Both the position numbers and the translations under genes were made by a program. From Holophagales bacterium (GTDB taxonomy: Bacteria > Acidobacteriota > Thermoanaerobaculia > Multivoradales > Multivoraceae), in the NCBI GenBank assembly GCA_009837885.1, contig VXSP01000045.1, forward strand, positions 1-64,000: a stretch of 64,000 nt of DNA. The letters are read 5' to 3'. This document shows positions 60,541-64,000 of the stretch, piece by piece. Below the pieces are notes generated by a model, which saw nothing but the letters and a program-made list of their open reading frames with translations, was not told the origin of the DNA and searched no databases. The stretch's first letter is position 1, and every line of letters starts with the position of its first letter.

Positions 60541-63500
60541 ATGACGATACTGCTCCAGAGCCAGCCGGAGCCTTCACGAGGCGACGTCGACCCGCTGTTC
60601 CGCGAGGCGGAGCAGCGGGCTCGGGCGTTCTCCCTGTTTCCGGAGGCGGATGACAGGCAGGTCGGCGACGGCGATGCCCGCATCGGGGGATTGATCTCCG
60701 AGCGGCGCATCCGCCAGACGCTCAAGCGACTCGCCAGGCTGGAGGTCGACGAGTACATTCGCCGGACGGTGGCGCCGGCCGAGGATCCGGGTCGCGTCGG
60801 CACCGGCGCCGTGCTGGCCGCGACGAGCTGGGAGTTGGTTGAGGAGCGGAACCATGGCCCGCTCTACGCCGGCGTGTTCGAGACCGGGATCGAGGGCCAC
60901 AGACGGCGGTTCGGCGTGCTGGCACAGGAACGCTCCGTGCAGAACGGCGTGTGGATGCCGGAACACCACGAGCTCGCGGTCGAAGTGATCCGTTCCTTCG
61001 CCCGCCGGGCTCTGCCCGTGGTTGCCTTCATGGACACGCCCGGGGCGGATGCCGGCGAGGAGGCGAACCGCGGCAATCAGGCTCACGCGATCTCCCGGCT
61101 GATCGCCGAGATGGCGCAGCTTCACGTGCCGACGGTCGGCATCGTGCTCGGCAACGGCTACTCCGGCGGCGCGATCCCGCTCGCCACGACGAATGTCCTG
61201 CTGTCGGTGCGGGACGGCGTGTTCAACACGATCCAGCCGCGCGGACTGGCGAACATCGTGCGGCGCTACGACCTGTCCTGGGAAGAGTGCGCGAAGGCGG
61301 TCGGCGTGTCGGCCTACGAGCTCTACGAGCAGGGCTATCTCGACGGCGTCATCGACTTCGTTCCCGGCGAGGGGGGCGACCGGCTGGCCTGCTTCGAGGC
61401 CGCCGTCACGACGTCGATCGCTCTCGTGGAGCGGCGGGCGAAGGTGTTCGTACGGGACGAGCCGGCGGTGTTCGAGCACTATCGCCGCAACACGCGCCGG
61501 TACGTCGATCCCTCCCGCAGTCTCTCCGTGCTCGAGGAGTTCGCCGACCTGTCGCGTCTGCACAGCCCGGCGGAGCAGGCGAACGTGTTCGGCGTCGCGT
61601 TCCGCTACCTGCGTTACCTGGGACTGCGACGCCGTCTGACCTCGACGACTGTTTCGGGCTACGGCCGCCTGGCCGCGGCCGAGGTGCCGGCCGGCGCGGC
61701 CAGGGCCCGCCGCGAGCGGCAGCGCCGACTTTCGTTCGAGCGCTGGCTCGAGAATCCACTGGCCGTTCGGTACGACGATGTCCTGAGCCGGACCTACAAG
61801 CGCTACGCGGCCGCGCGGGACTCGCTGCACGAAGGACGGGGCCGGCTCGCGTCCTTCCTGCTCGGCAGCCGCGAGTACCACTTCAACCGCGCCCGGGCTG
61901 AACTGCTGCTGGAATACGGCTTCCATCTGTACAACCAGTGGAAGGACGGGGCGGAGGACAACTTCGGCCGCCTGCTCTCGGTCATGCGGGAAGCCGAGGG
62001 GCAAGGCGGCGCGGGATTAGCCTCGGCCTCCGAATCGGGCGACGTTTCCCAGGCCGCCGACCTCTCGGTGCTCGACGTGATCCTCCAGCCGCAACTCCTG
62101 CGGCTGTTTCGCCGCGAGTGCGAGAACTTCATCTGCTTCGACCGGCTCTACGACCACATCTTCCTGCACCTGCGGTCGATCGCCCGCGAGGCGCGCGAGG
62201 AGAACGTGATCGCGCGCGAGTCGGTTCACCTCCTGCTGCGCCACTCCCTGAACGCGGCGATGGGGGAGCTGACGGCGGGGCTCGATGGTGACGCGGCGGA
62301 GAAGGCCGAGGCACGCCTGCGCAGGCAGTTCCGCTCCTGGTTGCGCCACTTCTCCCGGCATCCGCGGCGCGGACGCCTGCTCAAGGCGGTGGCCGAGTGG
62401 AAGCGGCTCCAGATGCCTCGGATCTCGGAGCCGCTCTTTGGCCTGGTGACGTTCCTGTTCGAACGCCTGCTGCCGAACTTCTACGAGGACGAGCAGGGCG
62501 TTCGCGGCTACGACGGTCGCATCTCGCCGCGCAACATCGGCATCAAGGACTTCTGGAACCGTCTCGACGCGGCCTATCGCGACCTGCTGCTCGAGGACGT
62601 GCTGGCCGAACAGAAGCGGAACACGCCGCGCCGGCCCCAGGCGATCCTCGATCGCTTCTTCTACGACGTCCAGGAAATCGAGGCGGACCGGATGACGGCC
62701 GATCCGGTGAGCTTCCCGGGACTGCGGGTATCGATCGAGCGGGCGCTCGAGCAGGGAGTCACACCCTGCGGGACGGTGGCGGCTCTGGCCCGGATCCGGA
62801 CCGGCGGCCTGGCCGACGGAGAGGACGGCGGCGGCGCGGGGAACCGGGTCGGCGTCCTGGTTTCGAACCTCGCGTTCCAGGCAGGCTCCTTCGACATGGC
62901 GAGCGCGGAGAAGTTCTGCAAGCTCCTGCTCCGCTGCGCGGAGGAGCGCCTGCCGGTCGTCTGCTTCGTCTCCTCTGGCGGCATGCTGACCAAGGAAGGC
63001 GCCGGCGCCCTGTTCTCGATGTCGATCGTCAACGACCGGATCACCCGCTTCGTCCGGGACAACGATCTGCCGGTGATCTGCTTCGGCTACGGCGACTGCA
63101 CCGGCGGCGCCCAGGCCAGCCTGGTTACCCATCCCCTGGTCCAGACCTGGTACTTCTCGGGCTCGAACATGCCTTTCGCCGGGCAGATCGTCGTTCCCTC
63201 CCACCTGCCGATGGCCTCGACTCTCTCGAACTACCTGAGCGAGGTCGAGGGTTCGATGCACGGGCTCGTCGAGCACCCGTTCGGTGAGGAGCTCGATGAG
63301 CACCTACGTCAGATCGACTCGCAGATTCCGGTTCCCGAGGACACCGTCGACGCCGTTCTCCAGCGGCTCCTTCAGGAGGAACGGCGCGTCGAGTTCCTGA
63401 CCGCCCGCCTGCGGCGGCAGGAAGTCGCGGAAGTCGACGAGCCCGCGCCTCCAGTCGCTCCGCGCCAGGTGCAGCGGGCTCTGATTCACGCGCGGGGCTG

Positions 63501-64000
63501 CACGGCCGTGAAGCTCGTGCGCGTGGCGCAGCGGGCCGGCGTCGAAGTGATCCTCGTCCAGTCCGACCCGGATGTCGACTCGCCCGCCGCAACGATGCTG
63601 CGCGAGCGCGACACGCTGGTCTGCATTGGCGGCAGCACCCCGGACGAGAGCTACCTGAACGCCCATTCGGTGATCCGCATCGCCGAGCGGGAAGGGGCCG
63701 ACGCGCTCCATCCCGGAATTGGATTCCTGTCCGAGAGCGCGTCCTTCGCCGACCTTTGCCGGAGCCACGGGCTGAACTTCATCGGTCCGACCGGCGATGC
63801 GATGCGGCGGATGGGCAACAAGTCGAACGCGATCCAGACGGCGGTCCAGGTGGGCGTGCCCGTGGTGCCTGGCAGCGAGGGCATCCTGACCGACGCGGAC
63901 ACGGCGCTCGCCGTCGCCGAACAGATCGGCTTCCCGGTCATGCTCAAGGCGGTCCACGGTGGCGGCGGCAAGGGCATTCGGCGGGTGGACCGGGCGGAGG
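60541..64000 (+). CDS. Multidomain acyl-CoA carboxylase: carboxyltransferase alpha - carboxyltransferase beta - biotin carboxylase, right end cut
   Basis: The frame is open from ATG 60541 to the window edge, 1,153 codons, without a stop. Residues about 145-270 match AccA-type carboxyltransferase alpha: LPVVAFMDTPGADAGEEANR and the oxyanion loop GNGYSGGAIPLA near 209. A helical linker follows. Residues about 765-865 match the beta subunit: RLPVVCFVSSGGMLTKEGAG near 813 and FGYGDCTGGAQASLV. From about 978 a biotin carboxylase begins: RALIHARGCTAVKLVRVAQR, HPGIGFLSESASFADLCRSH, FIGPTGDAMRRMGNKSNAIQ and the ATP-grasp glycine loop VHGGGGKGIRR at the right end. The rest of the ATP-grasp and probably a biotin carrier domain lie beyond. 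It would carboxylate acetyl-CoA or propionyl-CoA. Confidence 0.9.
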   Translation, partial: MTILLQSQPEPSRGDVDPLFREAEQRARAFSLFPEADDRQVGDGDARIGGLISERRIRQTLKRLARLEVDEYIRRTVAPAEDPGRVGTGAVLAATSWELVEERNHGPLYAGVFETGIEGHRRRFGVLAQERSVQNGVWMPEHHELAVEVIRSFARRALPVVAFMDTPGADAGEEANRGNQAHAISRLIAEMAQLHVPTVGIVLGNGYSGGAIPLATTNVLLSVRDGVFNTIQPRGLANIVRRYDLSWEECAKAVGVSAYELYEQGYLDGVIDFVPGEGGDRLACFEAAVTTSIALVERRAKVFVRDEPAVFEHYRRNTRRYVDPSRSLSVLEEFADLSRLHSPAEQANVFGVAFRYLRYLGLRRRLTSTTVSGYGRLAAAEVPAGAARARRERQRRLSFERWLENPLAVRYDDVLSRTYKRYAAARDSLHEGRGRLASFLLGSREYHFNRARAELLLEYGFHLYNQWKDGAEDNFGRLLSVMREAEGQGGAGLASASESGDVSQAADLSVLDVILQPQLLRLFRRECENFICFDRLYDHIFLHLRSIAREAREENVIARESVHLLLRHSLNAAMGELTAGLDGDAAEKAEARLRRQFRSWLRHFSRHPRRGRLLKAVAEWKRLQMPRISEPLFGLVTFLFERLLPNFYEDEQGVRGYDGRISPRNIGIKDFWNRLDAAYRDLLLEDVLAEQKRNTPRRPQAILDRFFYDVQEIEADRMTADPVSFPGLRVSIERALEQGVTPCGTVAALARIRTGGLADGEDGGGAGNRVGVLVSNLAFQAGSFDMASAEKFCKLLLRCAEERLPVVCFVSSGGMLTKEGAGALFSMSIVNDRITRFVRDNDLPVICFGYGDCTGGAQASLVTHPLVQTWYFSGSNMPFAGQIVVPSHLPMASTLSNYLSEVEGSMHGLVEHPFGEELDEHLRQIDSQIPVPEDTVDAVLQRLLQEERRVEFLTARLRRQEVAEVDEPAPPVAPRQVQRALIHARGCTAVKLVRVAQRAGVEVILVQSDPDVDSPAATMLRERDTLVCIGGSTPDESYLNAHSVIRIAEREGADALHPGIGFLSESASFADLCRSHGLNFIGPTGDAMRRMGNKSNAIQTAVQVGVPVVPGSEGILTDADTALAVAEQIGFPVMLKAVHGGGGKGIRRVDRAE

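Overview
This is a 64-kb chromosomal window from a high-GC, gene-dense bacterium. Many ORFs share stop/start overlaps of the ATGA or GTGA type. A TonB energy-transducing protein, several lipobox lipoproteins, TAT- and Sec-exported enzymes and secreted carboxypeptidase-regulatory-like proteins indicate a Gram-negative envelope. The gene mix (secreted proteins with a GRPDLSG-type opening, a quinoprotein dehydrogenase, polyphosphate kinase, AMP-forming and crotonase enzymes, a fused acyl-CoA carboxylase) looks most like an Acidobacteriota-type metagenome lineage. That is an inference from gene content, not a phylogeny. No tRNA, rRNA, CRISPR array, prophage or complete insertion sequence was found.

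Layout. 1-6.2 kb: end of a crotonase, an SDR, an N-succinylamino-acid racemase/GNAT pair, a small membrane protein, an orphan Phd antitoxin and a two-gene ABC exporter. 6.2-13.1 kb: aldehyde dehydrogenase, a TAT-exported Rieske protein paired with a PQQ dehydrogenase, a DUF4143 ATPase, a short adenylate-forming enzyme and a sulfotransferase. 13.2-19.6 kb: a tightly overlapped six-gene operon with two paralogous alkaline-phosphatase-superfamily enzymes, a small RHH-like protein, a three-span membrane protein, a GT2 glycosyltransferase and a hotdog thioesterase. 19.7-26.5 kb: SDR, TauE-like permease, secreted proteins, a Fic AMP-transferase with palindromic repeats in its leader, and TonB. 26.6-45.2 kb: housekeeping and repair (epimerase, endonuclease III, Ski2-like helicase, TrmJ-like methyltransferase, SpoIIE phosphatase, PPK1, glpF-glpK, MutS-like ATPase, DEAD-box helicase, RRM protein). 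45.3-48.4 kb: lipoprotein carboxylesterase, MsrB and a selenoprotein gene. 49-58.1 kb: myo-inositol oxygenase, a YfcC-type carrier, a fused dipeptide-type double ATPase, a complete ribose/inositol-type ABC transporter and an AroE-like dehydrogenase. 58.2-59.2 kb: a small scar with two truncated gene starts beside a NYN-domain gene. 59.4-64 kb: a lipoprotein and the first 1,153 codons of a giant carboxylase.

The most notable points are these. (i) The gene at 47447-48352 is split by an in-frame UGA followed by a strong SECIS-like hairpin, and on both sides it encodes one continuous GrdB-family-like protein, so it is read as a selenoprotein. (ii) The carboxylase open to the right edge carries carboxyltransferase alpha, carboxyltransferase beta and biotin carboxylase domains in that order. 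(iii) A dispersed family of five palindromic elements shares the core CTGGGTGCGCCGGCG (one copy has a single substitution). In four copies the core sits inside a locus-specific, nearly perfect outer stem, and the elements sit at gene 3' ends, four of them between convergent genes. (iv) A bacterial myo-inositol oxygenase with all six iron ligands lies about 3.5 kb from an inositol/ribose-type ABC transporter whose permease has an inserted extra-membrane domain.
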